Positions 45,482-54,480 of a stretch of 64,000 nucleotides of DNA are shown here, in pieces. Source of the DNA: Kappaphycus alvarezii (lineage: Eukaryota; Rhodophyta; Florideophyceae; Gigartinales; Solieriaceae); assembly GCA_002205965.3 (NCBI GenBank), contig NADL03000041.1, positions 310,001 through 374,000 of the forward strand, written 5' to 3'. The notes under the pieces were generated by a model. The model saw nothing but the letters and a program-made list of their open reading frames with translations. It was not told where the DNA came from and made no database searches. Every line of letters starts with the position of its first letter. The stretch's first letter is position 1. The position numbers were made by a program, and so were the translations under genes.

Positions 45482-45554
45482 TGTAATAGGACTTGAACCA
45501 AAAATCTTTAAATTAAACGTTTATTGCTTCAACCTACTTAAGCTACACGCCCAT
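45482..45554 (-). pseudogene. trnK: tRNA-Lys(UUU)-like, decayed
   Basis: The D-arm and T-arm (GGTTCAAGTCC) are recognisable. The anticodon loop reads CGTTTAA: UUU is present, but the universal U33 is replaced by G, and the acceptor halves no longer pair. Identity is inferred from the stem and position. Confidence 0.5.
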
Positions 45555-45560
45555 TTAAAT

Positions 45561-45640
45561 GAAGTGTTCGGAAATAATTGAACTTTCAATATCTAATTTC
45601 TTAATTTAGAGCTTTATTCTTGTTAAGCTATGAACACTTC
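45561..45640 (-). pseudogene. tRNA with unclear anticodon (possibly Arg(ACG))
   Basis: A perfect 9-bp acceptor extension (GAAGTGTTC/GAACACTTC) plus D-arm are present. The anticodon loop region ATTAAGAAA is oversized; a 7-base loop TTAAGAA would give AAG. Position next to trnV and trnK suggests an original Arg(ACG), which is inference. Confidence 0.45.
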
Positions 45641-45643
45641 ATT

Positions 45644-45715
45644 GAGCAATAATGGACTCCAACCATTAACTTCTTCAGTGTAAACTAAATACTCTACCAT
45701 TTGAGTTAATTGTTC
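45644..45715 (-). tRNA. trnV: tRNA-Val(UAC), mitochondrial type
   Basis: 72 bases. Acceptor GAACAAT/ATTGCTC pairs with one mismatch, D-arm ACTC/GAGT, anticodon loop TTTACAC, T-stem AATGG/CCATT perfect. The anticodon stem is weak. Confidence 0.7.
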
Positions 45716-45731
45716 AAAAACTCTCAACAAC

Positions 45732-45801
45732 TTTCCGGACACGATTCGAACCTGTAACTAAATGGTTAACAGCCACATGCTCTACCATTGGCTACCGGAA
45801 A
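45732..45801 (-). tRNA. trnN: tRNA-Asn(GUU), mitochondrial type
   Basis: 70 bases with perfect acceptor TTTCCGG/CCGGAAA, anticodon loop CTGTTAA and T-loop TTCGAAT. One T-stem mismatch. Confidence 0.82.
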
Positions 45802-45828
45802 CTCTTTGGAACAAATTCGATCTGGGAA

Positions 45829-45886
45829 AATAACCTCCAACATTCAATTTAGAAGATTGATGTTTTATCCGTTAAACTAAATACGC
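45829..45886 (-). pseudogene. trnR: tRNA-Arg(UCU), 3' end lost
   Basis: Acceptor 5' half GCGTATT, D-arm and a perfect anticodon arm (TCAAT, loop CTTCTAA, ATTGA) are intact. After GGAGGTT the T-loop and acceptor 3' half are replaced by unrelated sequence, so no AATACGC partner exists. Confidence 0.7.
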
Positions 45887-45911
45887 TTGATTTAAGACTC
45901 TCGAGTTTATT

Positions 45912-45991
45912 GAAGAGAAAGATTTGAACTTAGAAAATATTAAATTAATAGAATTAAAGTCTACCGCTTTAAACTGCTCAGCCATCTCTCC
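45912..45991 (-). tRNA. trnY: tRNA-Tyr-type (class II) with anticodon UUA
   Basis: 80 bases. Acceptor GGAGAGA pairs with TCTCTTC, and the D-arm GGCTGAGCAGTTTAAAGC and anticodon stem GTAGA/TCTAT are typical of organellar or bacterial-type tRNA-Tyr with a long variable arm. The loop reads CTTTAAT where tRNA-Tyr has CTGTAAA, making the anticodon UUA (reads the stop codon UAA) instead of GUA. The sequence is clear; expression from this nuclear copy is unlikely, and a read error is possible. Confidence 0.65.
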
Positions 45992-46005
45992 AATTTCAAC
46001 ATAAT

Positions 46006-46096
46006 GAGAAGGATGGGATTCGAACCCATGACACAAAATTCTTTTCCATGCGACAATTTAGCAAACCGTTGTTTTAAACCACTCGACCACCATCTC
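46006..46096 (-). tRNA. trnS: tRNA-Ser(GCU), mitochondrial type
   Basis: 91 bases, class II with long variable arm. Acceptor GAGATGG/CCTTCTC (one mismatch), anticodon loop TTGCTAA, T-arm ATGGGTTCGAATCCCAT perfect. Confidence 0.8.
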
Positions 46097-46157
46097 GTCT
46101 TTGAAATTCTCTCTTATAGTAAACTTTTTTTTCTTAAGAGATTCTTTATTTTAAGAA

Positions 46158-46775
46158 TTATGTGCCTTTACTTTTGAAAAAAAGAAGACCACCAGCTATT
46201 ATTTTAAGTAAAGTATGGCCAGAGGTCATATTGGCAAACAAACGGATAGATAAAGTAAATTTTTTTACTGTATAAGAGAGAAATTCTATAGTTATCAGAA
46301 GATAATCTATTCCTAAAGGAACCCTCTTGTAGAAAGAGAGCGAAAAATTTGAATCCATGAGCTTGTATACCTATAATATTAATACCTATAAAAATTGATA
46401 ATGCTAATCCGAATGTAAAAACTATATGACTTGTAACGGTAAAGCTATAAGGAATCATTCCTATTAGGTTACAGTAAAGTAAAATTAAATGTAAAGAAAA
46501 AATAAAAGGAAAATAAATTCCCCTTTTTTACCTATATTATCTTTAACCATACTTGACGTTGCAATATATATGAATTCTTTTACTAGTTGCCAGTTATTCA
46601 ATATTAATTTTATATTAAAAAAGTTTAAATTGAGAACGGCAATAATCAAAAATAAAGAATAATTCGTTAAAGAAAAATCAAAACCAAATACACTAAGAAG
46701 TACTAGAGGAAAAATTTCAAACTGTTCCAAAGGACTTGAAATAATAAACAGTATTTTGATTAACAGTTTATACAA
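46158..46775 (-). pseudogene. atp6: Mitochondrial ATP synthase subunit a (atp6), broken
   Basis: Subunit a is the membrane proton-channel partner of the c-ring. Three minus frames carry it in order: 'SPLEQFEIFPLVLLSVFGFD' near the N-terminus (46775-46485), 'NLIGMIPYSFTVTSHIVFTF' (around 46480-46400) and 'VPLGIDYLLITIEFLSY' with RLFANMTSGHTLLKIIAG (46358-46158), which contains the essential Arg of the proton path. Frame breaks lie near 46490-46505 and 46318-46325, both at homopolymers. The C-terminus ends after IIAG with unrelated residues, so roughly 60-70 residues of the last helices are missing. It is flanked by mitochondrial tRNAs on the same strand. Confidence 0.9.
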
Positions 46776-46791
46776 TCTTGTTAAATATTAC

Positions 46792-46862
46792 AGTAGAAGA
46801 AGGATTTGAACCCTCAACCTGTGGTTTTGAAAACCAAAGTTCTACCGTTGAGCTATCCTACT
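46792..46862 (-). tRNA. trnW: tRNA-Trp(UCA), mitochondrial type
   Basis: 71 bases. Acceptor AGTAGGA/TTCTACT, T-arm GAGGG/CCTTC, anticodon loop TTTCAAA. Anticodon UCA decodes UGA and UGG as Trp, the code used in red algal (and some other) mitochondria. Confidence 0.85.
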
Positions 46863-46878
46863 ATTTATTGTTAATTTT

Positions 46879-46945
46879 GGAGATAATTGGACTCGAAACA
46901 ATAGTATTATGCAAAACATATGTTTTACCAAATTAATTTTATCCC
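46879..46945 (-). pseudogene. trnA: tRNA-Ala(UGC)-like, decayed
   Basis: The loop region TTTGCAT gives UGC, and the T-loop plus 3' acceptor (TTCGAGTCCAATTATCTCC) fit tRNA-Ala. The 3' half of the anticodon stem and the 5' acceptor are altered and no longer pair. Confidence 0.55.
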
Positions 46946-47020
46946 AACTGTAATTAACTATAAGAAGTTACATATATTATATATTATTATATATATAATT
47001 AATAGTAAACTTACTACTCT

Positions 47021-49720
47021 TTGAGAAAAAAGAGAGCGGGAGGATCTTTCCCAGGCTGGAAAGTGATTGACCGCAAGTTGAATGAGCAAGGAAGTGGAAC
47101 ATCAGAATCATCTTTTGGATCGCGTCTTTCGATACGTTCGTGTACCGTAATTGGAAAACTTCAGAGTACAGAAAAATTGTTTTGAACTTTTGTTGGTATT
47201 GTTGTATGTCCAGCTTCCCGGAAGAGTCATGTCAAGGCTCCGGATGTTGACATTGGTGATGGATTTGTGGTCTCGGCCGACGCTCACACGAGAGAACATG
47301 GAAGACCTCAACATAAATGCTGTTGGGTTCATTGAACATTAAGAGAAGGAATACTATCGATTTCAGCCGCTAAGGGTGGGACTGTGCAAATCGACATTGC
47401 ATTATTTGATTCATTTGAAGCGCAATGTTTTGAACTAAGGGCCACTTGTCAACTGCAGCCAGTTTTGTACGGGGCTTTTTATCGGCTTTACAAAGGAACG
47501 GTTGAATGCAAGGGCCAGGGCGGCGAGGTAGATGAAAGAGAGTGCACGACAGTAAGAAGGCTACAAGATGTAATATCGGGACCAATTTGCATCTGGTAAT
47601 GAATTATTCAATTTTGTCAACTGAATTGGATTTTCGGCAGATGAAGGTGATGAAATTAATGCAAAACTGCGATTAATGGATACAATTAAGATCATGAACC
47701 TTTGTTCCCCTAGTCTTCGGGGATGGCGGTTGAAGAGTAGTTGCGACTCTACATCTAAAATCCTGAAGGGCTTGACGATGTTGCTGCGCAAGAAACTGTG
47801 TCAACTGAGAAATTTTCTTGCTATGATTGTGTACGCTTCAAGTGCGGGGAGCTTTGGTAGACGGTAGGTGCTCTGAAGTCAGGACGAAAGCAAAGACCTT
47901 CACCACGTGGCAACTGGTACGGGTCCGCAGATTTCAGCAGTAAAAGCGATGAGTCGCCCTCGAAGCCGTTATGAATATGTACTACAGTTATGTTCATTTT
48001 TCTTTTGCGTATGCGTTCCAGTTGAACGATTTGATGGTAATAATTCAATTATTATTGCGGGACTGAGCTTCAAGATGAATTTTTAATGAGCTTAGTCAAA
48101 TCTGACCAAGCTCAAGTCTTCAGCGATCACGGCTCCTTAGATCGTTTATTCTGTTTTCAAACTATCGCTCACATGGCTGCGATGCATCACTCTATCGGCA
48201 TCCTTTTACATACTTATCCAAACTCAGGAAGCAATCAATCCAAACTGCAATGGGACGAAACATTCCTTTTAGATCCGCTTGGCGAAGCAAAAAATCACTA
48301 AGTCAGTCCAGCTTTCCCCAGACGGGGTGAATCGCGTACTGGCGGACGTGCAAATGACTGGCGTTCAGTAACTGCTAAGCCGCAATTGCATGATAGCGGA
48401 CCTCTCTTGGCGTAAATTTAATAAAGTAAACACGAAACTGATTTTATTATACCAGGGCAGGGCGATGTCAAAATGACGGTGGCAACTATTTTAATTTTCA
48501 AAAAGGAGAAAATGAGTGGAATAGATGGCACCAGGTATAGACCAATGTATAGCCGCCATTTTTCCCAATGCAATAGGCCTTGTTAAAGAATCATCAGTTG
48601 CCAATTGTTCCAAGTAATTCTTTTAAACACATTTCAGGCCCAGAATGTTATATTGCTCTAGTGCCTGGATCCGTGTTCAGACTTGGGCATATGGACGATT
48701 TTATCATAGTATTTGGAGGCCATTAGGGCGAAAATGCCGAGATAAGGCCAATATTAGGATCATGTACGACCAATTCCGGATCTGTGGCACTTGCTCATAA
48801 AAAAGAACACAACTCATTATAAACCTGCTCCAAACGCCATCCTAATATATCGGAATGTCCACTAGGGAAATCAAGGCGCCAAGCAGGTCAAAATAGGTAC
48901 CAGAGTACTCAGAGAGCGGTACTGTGCAACGAAAGCAGAATGGTGAACTACCGTTGTGTGCTGCCAGAACGTACTGGTCTGCTGCAGGTCTTCGGCAGAT
49001 TGAGGAAGCCCCAGATCCAGTCTGAGGAGACTGATCAAGCGAATTGCTCGGCGGGGATTGTCAAACGTTCCCGTGATGGCGTAATACTGGTTCAGTCGGG
49101 TTTCGTCTTCTTCAGCGATTCTTCGTACAAGAGGTTGGATCTTCAGAGATAAGAGCATCATACTATTATCTATCCTTCATAGCGTTGTACCCATGTGAGG
49201 CACACTTTGGTCACATAAGGACAAAAAAAATGACGTATATATTTAGGCCTAATAATTTGTAGTAGAAAAGTTACTCTGTCAAGCAGTAATTACTGTGACA
49301 TCTATCCCCCATTTCTACCTTCCCACTAAATATTTAATGAATCCGACTTTAAATCCTCCATAAGAACTTCTCCTATCCATCACTGGGACAGTCACCTATG
49401 GTGAAAATCGTATGTCGCTGACCTAGAGATTTTCGGTTCAGTTCTCCCTGCTTTTCAATAAGAGGCTCGAAATTCCATTAGGAACTCTACTGGCTGTGAA
49501 AAATCTGCTCTCTCAGAGCGCCACTAGCCATCCACTTGACAATGAGACAGAATACGGTGACATTTCATAAAGGGATAATTCAGTAGGCCATAGACAGTAG
49601 CTAATTTCTCAAGTAATATAAAGCGAGTAGTAGAACCAGTAAGAGGCTATAGAAATGGAACTAAAACCCATTTTTACTTTTACTTATGGAAGTCTCACTA
49701 CTTCGCTTCACCCTTGAATC
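47021..49720. other. No recognised gene
   Basis: Short frames only: plus 47384-47599 (71 codons), plus 48086-48301 (71 codons), minus 49161-48871 (96 codons). The stretch just right of the insert (47.1-47.5 kb) has a protein-like plus frame and could be the continuation of the CACTA relic, which would place the mitochondrial DNA inside that transposon; no motif proves this. Confidence 0.35.
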
Positions 49721-51680
49721 CTATTTCAGGTCCATTTGGTTCTTTGCGCATGAATGATCCATAAAGCAACATATTTTTGTGTTCGCGTGACAGATATAAA
49801 TATTTCCAAGACCATTTTCACGTGAAATAGAGCACATAAATTTCGACTTACTAACCTTACAGACCCGACAGCGACTCTTGTAAGATGCGCTGGTGTACTC
49901 ACCATTATCTACCTTTCGCTTCTTTTTCGTCACTGCAAGATAGTTTTAATACCCACGGCTGGATCCAGTGACTTGTCATCATCCTCATCTCCTATGTAAT
50001 TAGATGCTCGACGAGATATAACATCAAACTTGTTCTCATTGAGTTCCTCAGCAAGAATTTCATAAAATTAGACTGTGATAAAGAGAGTTTTGGCCCAAAA
50101 GATTGCTCTATATTAACCATGAATCAACTACTATGATCGGTAGAAGAGATTAATTGACCCTGAGTGACCAATCTCTCACTTCCAACTTCTTCTCAATTCC
50201 ACGGTTCTCTTGCCTGCATCTGTTGTGACAATCAATCTGAGAACACTTGCCATAGTACCTCTCCACAATATCGGGAACCGCAATATCGAATTCCACTTTC
50301 TTTTTTTCACCCTCCACAGTTCTCTATCTTTCCCTGCAAATTGGAGTCCATAGATTGGTTGTATAGCAACTGCTTATGAAATATATTCGTTCTGTATTCA
50401 TCAACAAGACACCCACTAAGGATTTCTCGGGTTTTAAATTCGCAGAGACCGTGGAGATTTGATCTCTGCGCCCGTGAGCTCCTGTGAGGACAGGGTGTGA
50501 AAAAACTCCCGATAAGCTCTCCAGTAGCGTATAGTGTCGGTAGAGCAGAAAACTATAGGCTACAGTAAATACCGACAGATAAGGAGAGATCAGATGAAAC
50601 TTAAGTTAGTACGGCGTTCAATGGCGGACGATTAACCTACTGGGTGAAGAAGTTCAGGGAGGTGCTGGCGGCCAAGAAATGGAATTATTAGTCATGGTGT
50701 TCTTGCCTCTTTATTAAACCATTAAGTATCAATGAATCTGTATAGGAAGAGGCTCTGTAATGCCGCCCCTACTACTTTAAAGGATCAACTAACGTGTGAG
50801 GGACACCAGAAATCCATTGACGGAACGTCTGCCAATTCTGGCTCCTGTAGGAAGGGTTACCCGACAGTAATCTCCCAAATGAACCCTAAAATACCCATCC
50901 ATGACGGTCAGCAACGCACATTATGCAACCAACTGGAACATTACATCTAAAACTAACCCAATTTTTGACCACTCCGATATATCTCGTTCCATATCCTATC
51001 ACTGCTTTGCGGTTGACACCGATGCAAAATGTGAGTCCCGCCACATGATGCAATTTTTCTTGAGCCATGGATGAATAAGGCGAATGATCAGTATTATGAC
51101 AAATTTCTCTGTGAAGCCACGCCGAAAGCCATCCGTTTTCCCATGATGAGCTCCATCCTCAACATTTTCAGACTTGCCACATTCCAAATCCTTCAATTCG
51201 CAGCCGTTTTAAGGCTCTCTGCCATATTCAATGTAAGGCGGAAATCCTTTCTTGATCCTTTACCCGCTAAGACCGTCATATCTGATGATAATTTCATCAA
51301 CGCAGATATGAGAATATGGCGTGACATATTGCCTGCAATGGTCATTGAAAGCCTCCAGAAATTCACTCACCAGAGAGCATCTTTTGTCATCCAACGGCCT
51401 TTTTCCCTTTCAGACGCGTTACTGAAGCAAATGTTTCCGAAAATCAGCTCAAATCTCCTGCGCAACATGATCTTTCCAAAGCTTGGTCGTATAATATGTT
51501 TCGATCCATTCTCATTCCGGATGTCAAGGCAGCTTGAAAATTTAAACCTTTTTACCAGAATGAGAACTGCAAAGAACTTCGATATCTCCCCTGAAGAAAC
51601 GAGCTGAGTTCTAATGGTATTCAGTCGCTCGTTCGTCCGGTCACGCATGGAATTGCGATGACGGACCAGAAACATTCACA
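49721..51680 (-). pseudogene. piggyBac-like transposase relic
   Basis: On the minus strand, 51675-51367 contains an N-terminal DDE_Tnp_1_7 segment with 'IIRPSFGKIMLRRRFELIFG'. Next comes 'EFLEAFNDHCRQYVTPYSHI' with CVDEIII (first acid; intact members read CVDESISRW). Then come the 'GFPPYIEYGREP' and 'NGCELKDLECGKS' segments (about 51360-51180), 'WRDSHFASVSTAKQ' (second acid region, about 51040) and RYIGVVKNWV. The C-terminal Cys-rich ribbon is in 49933-49721 (RCRVCKVSKSKFMCS, then ICHANTKICCFMDH) behind a basic KKKRKVD stretch. Many shifts and stops, and about 0.7 kb between core and ribbon is unrecognisable. TTAA termini were not established. Confidence 0.75.
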
Positions 51681-53900
51681 TAAGGCATTCGAATGGCGAT
51701 AAATCTCGAGGGGCACGGCTAAAGATAAGAGTATGACCACAATAGCCAATTATTTCGCAGCCTTTTTGCGAAAACCTTTCATTCATAGGTGTGAAAACCT
51801 CCTGATTGATCCACAATCGCTCGTGGCAATTACAATTGCATCTAATTGATCCTGTAGCGCAATTGGCACTCTTACTATACTGCCACTCGTAGATCTGATT
51901 TTAGTGAGCTTCTTAAGATCCAATTTTTATTCGTGCTGGCAGACTGCTACTAGCATTCACCGCACTGTGCAGTAAGGTCAATTTTCGGTTTTCTTCCACC
52001 ATTATTCCTGGTACTATATTTTCATGTCAAGAGCTTGCAGCCTGGACCATTTGGCCCCCAAATTGGACCTGATATTCGCAGGTGAAAGGCACCTATTGGG
52101 CCAAGTGTCGATTTTACTTATCTTTAACTTGGATATCCCTAACTTGGCTGACCCTAACTTCACTCACATCCGCCGTCGTAGATAACTCTAACCTAGTTAA
52201 CAAGTATTTATACCTACCTGGCATATATGGCCCCAGATTAAACAGCCACCCCCGTGTTGGCTCTAAACTTGACTCCCAACTTCCGCATTTGCAGAAACCT
52301 TGCCAACGGAAACTTTGGCTTTAACCACGTTTATCCGCCCGGGTCCCCCTTTCTATTTCCGCCCCTCTCTATCCGATATTATAATAACCCTTTTTTGTTT
52401 GTTTGTGATATTTACTCACACTTGGCGCCCCGGACTCCGGCGTCTATATACAAATAGGAACTTCAAGTTTTTCGTTGTTGACAATATCCTTATCTGTAAA
52501 GGAGATATTCAGCACTGTTGACCCTCTACTACATCTTCTTTGTCGAGTATTACACCCCTGGTGTCTACGATTCTTTGGAATCGATCCCTATCAAGTTTCT
52601 AGCATTCCGCGGACCGCAGTCCGGCCGTACAACCTGAAGGAAAAGTATACCGTACAGCTGTCCAAAGAATCACCCCCGCTCTTCCAGTCCCACTCCCCTT
52701 CGCCGTCGGCGAGCTGTGCTACTGCATCGCATGGTGCATAAAGAGAGCGAGGGACAGCGAACAACCTGTGGATCTTGGTTTGTGTGGGTTGTTTTTCTCA
52801 TAGTCTCACAGGTTCCTTTCCTAGACGAGAAGAATTGCGCACCGCGCATTGCACTACAGATCCACCATTAAATCATCCTAATTCCCATCTGAGGCGGACA
52901 CAAACATTGGTGAGGCACCTAAATCTTGATTTCCGCGTTCATTAGTCAAATGAGCCGGTTAAATCTCCCCCAAAATGTCTGTTGAAGGTTATCCCGCTTT
53001 GATATTTATAACCTTAAGCGTGATATTTTGAGACGATTGCGTATATTCCAGCTTGCGTCCACCGACTTCCTCGTACGCCCACCTACAATGTCAACATGGA
53101 CTTTAATGTCGGTTCCAGAGACCAATTTCGTCTCCAAGCGCTTACATTTTTGTCGCTGACGTATCAAGGGAAACTCAGTAGTGAATTGGAACGATTCGTG
53201 GATCCAATTTTTGCGAAGAAAAAGGGCAAATCAAGTGTTACCGCGTAAGTGAACGTTATTTCTGTGCCGAGCAGAGATGCACTTTTCGAAAAGTTTATTT
53301 TGATCGTTTATTCCCATGTCTTAATGAACATTTGAGGCCGAATAAATGACGGCTACAAAAGTTTTGCATTTAAAAATGTTGTTAAAAATTAACTTTAAAT
53401 AAGGACAATTGCCCTATAGCGCTAGCGAGGTCACCCGGTTGAGTGCCCTGTACGCTATCAATATGTTTGCGTTTTCGATTCGGAATAAACAATGGTGGCT
53501 GGGAACGTTCGTAAAGCATATTGACGTATCGGGAAAGCGTAGGAGACGATGGGAATTGTCCACAACTGACAGCCGATCAACGCGGTTGAAGGCGTTGTGG
53601 GCGTCAAAGAAGACCGCGGCAGTTTAGGAGTTGGAGGAAACTCCTCGAAGCATCATCCGCGTATCGTGGACAATGGCATGCATGCCGGCCTTTATCCCGT
53701 TGGTTGTGTGATAGGGGGCTAGAAAAGTACGAGGTTCCTCTTGGTGGAAATGTTGGATGGTTTAATACGTATTTGAAAAGATGTGGCCCAGAATATCCTG
53801 TGATGGAATCAATAAAAAAATTAAAAAATTGGCGGGAACCGTTATCGTTTTGAGTAGTTTCCGCCACTCCTTATTCCGCTCTACAGGGCGGTAGCCAGGA
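51681..53900. other. No certain gene; possible retroelement leader
   Basis: 52.1-52.9 kb is C/T-rich with a TATA-like TCTATATACA at about 52441. A small frame at 53095-53247 (ATG in AACATGGAC; 50 codons) ends just after a GTAAGT. A second protein-like frame runs 53409-53627, and an AG lies before it near 53402. These could be two exons or the gag part of the element whose RT tail lies at 53.9-54.5 kb, but splice phases do not match cleanly. Confidence 0.3.
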
Positions 53901-53939
53901 GCGTGAGAGCGCTTAGCAGTCTCAAGTTTCCGATTCCAT

Positions 53940-54480
53940 TAATTAAGTCGTCCGCTGCAGGTGCACCCCTTGCCTGTCCGCCACAATGGCCAGATAACTT
54001 TGCTTGGTAAAGACCCCAGCCTAGGCGCAAGGCATCCCGTAATTAAACGCCGTTCGCGCAGGGAACACAAGACCACGCCAGATGTCAAGACAATGAGCAC
54101 TGCCGGCGGCACCGGTTGCTTTGATGTCACTTGCCGTGAACCCGCTGGCTCCATCTCATTTGAGAATGAGAACCTTCAACCCCCTTACTAGCTTGAACGC
54201 AACCTAACCGCACAAGCTACGGAAGTACCAGGGTTTACAGCCGGATTACCTGCTAGGAACAGACCCGTCCACGTTCCATTCTCCACGATCGGAGGGTGGC
54301 ATCCCGATGTGTTCTCGTACATGAGGGAGGTGGCTCGGCGGGTCGCCAACGGAGTCTTGAACCAATATTCCGGGGCGAGAGGCAATTCTCATTCAACGAT
54401 ACGCCGCGTTGATGATCACCTCCAACGCGGCCTGCCAGCCACTCCTTCCAGTACCCAAGCCTAACAAGTCTGCGGAGAAC
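53940..54480 (+). pseudogene. Probable retroelement RT C-terminal domain fragment
   Basis: A frame from 53961 reads HPLPVRHNGQITL, 'TTPDVKTMSTAGGTGCFDVT' and CREPAGS. After a stop it continues 'VPFSTIGGWHPDVFSYMREV' and ARRVANGVLNQYSG (to about 54390). The order (Cys/His-type HxxxxRHN segment, PDV, DVT, then a 'VPF..GGWHPDVFSYMRELARR'-like end) resembles the C-terminal nuclease-like tail found behind some non-LTR-type reverse transcriptases in algae and oomycetes. The polymerase itself was not seen. Assignment is by pattern only. Confidence 0.42.

Larger units (their letters stand above)
45310..47020 (-). mobile_element. Nuclear insertion of mitochondrial DNA (NUMT)
   Basis: About 1.7 kb of AT-rich sequence on the minus strand with the order trnA(ugc), trnW(uca), atp6, trnS(gcu), trnY, trnR(ucu), trnN(guu), trnV(uac), a possible second trnR, and trnK(uuu). 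tRNA-Trp(UCA) implies a code in which UGA is Trp, as in red algal mitochondria. atp6 has two frame breaks and lacks its C-terminal third, and several tRNAs are damaged, so the copy is decaying rather than functional. The left side abuts a nuclear CACTA relic, which argues against a free mitochondrial contig. Exact boundaries are estimated from composition. Confidence 0.82.

Noticed and set aside
45310..47020. Block as a plastid or bacterial fragment
   Set aside because: atp6 sequence and tRNA-Trp(UCA) fit mitochondria; plastids encode atpI and tRNA-Trp(CCA).
50442..50469. Short inverted repeat GCAGAGA...TCTCTGC
   Set aside because: Only 7-8 bp with a long loop; expected by chance.
51071..51607. 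178-codon plus-strand frame
   Set aside because: Antisense to the piggyBac-like transposase, whose motifs are on the minus strand.
52425..52445. TTGGCGCCCCGG resembling a retroviral primer site
   Set aside because: No paired LTRs, no clear tRNA complement and no gag start next to it.
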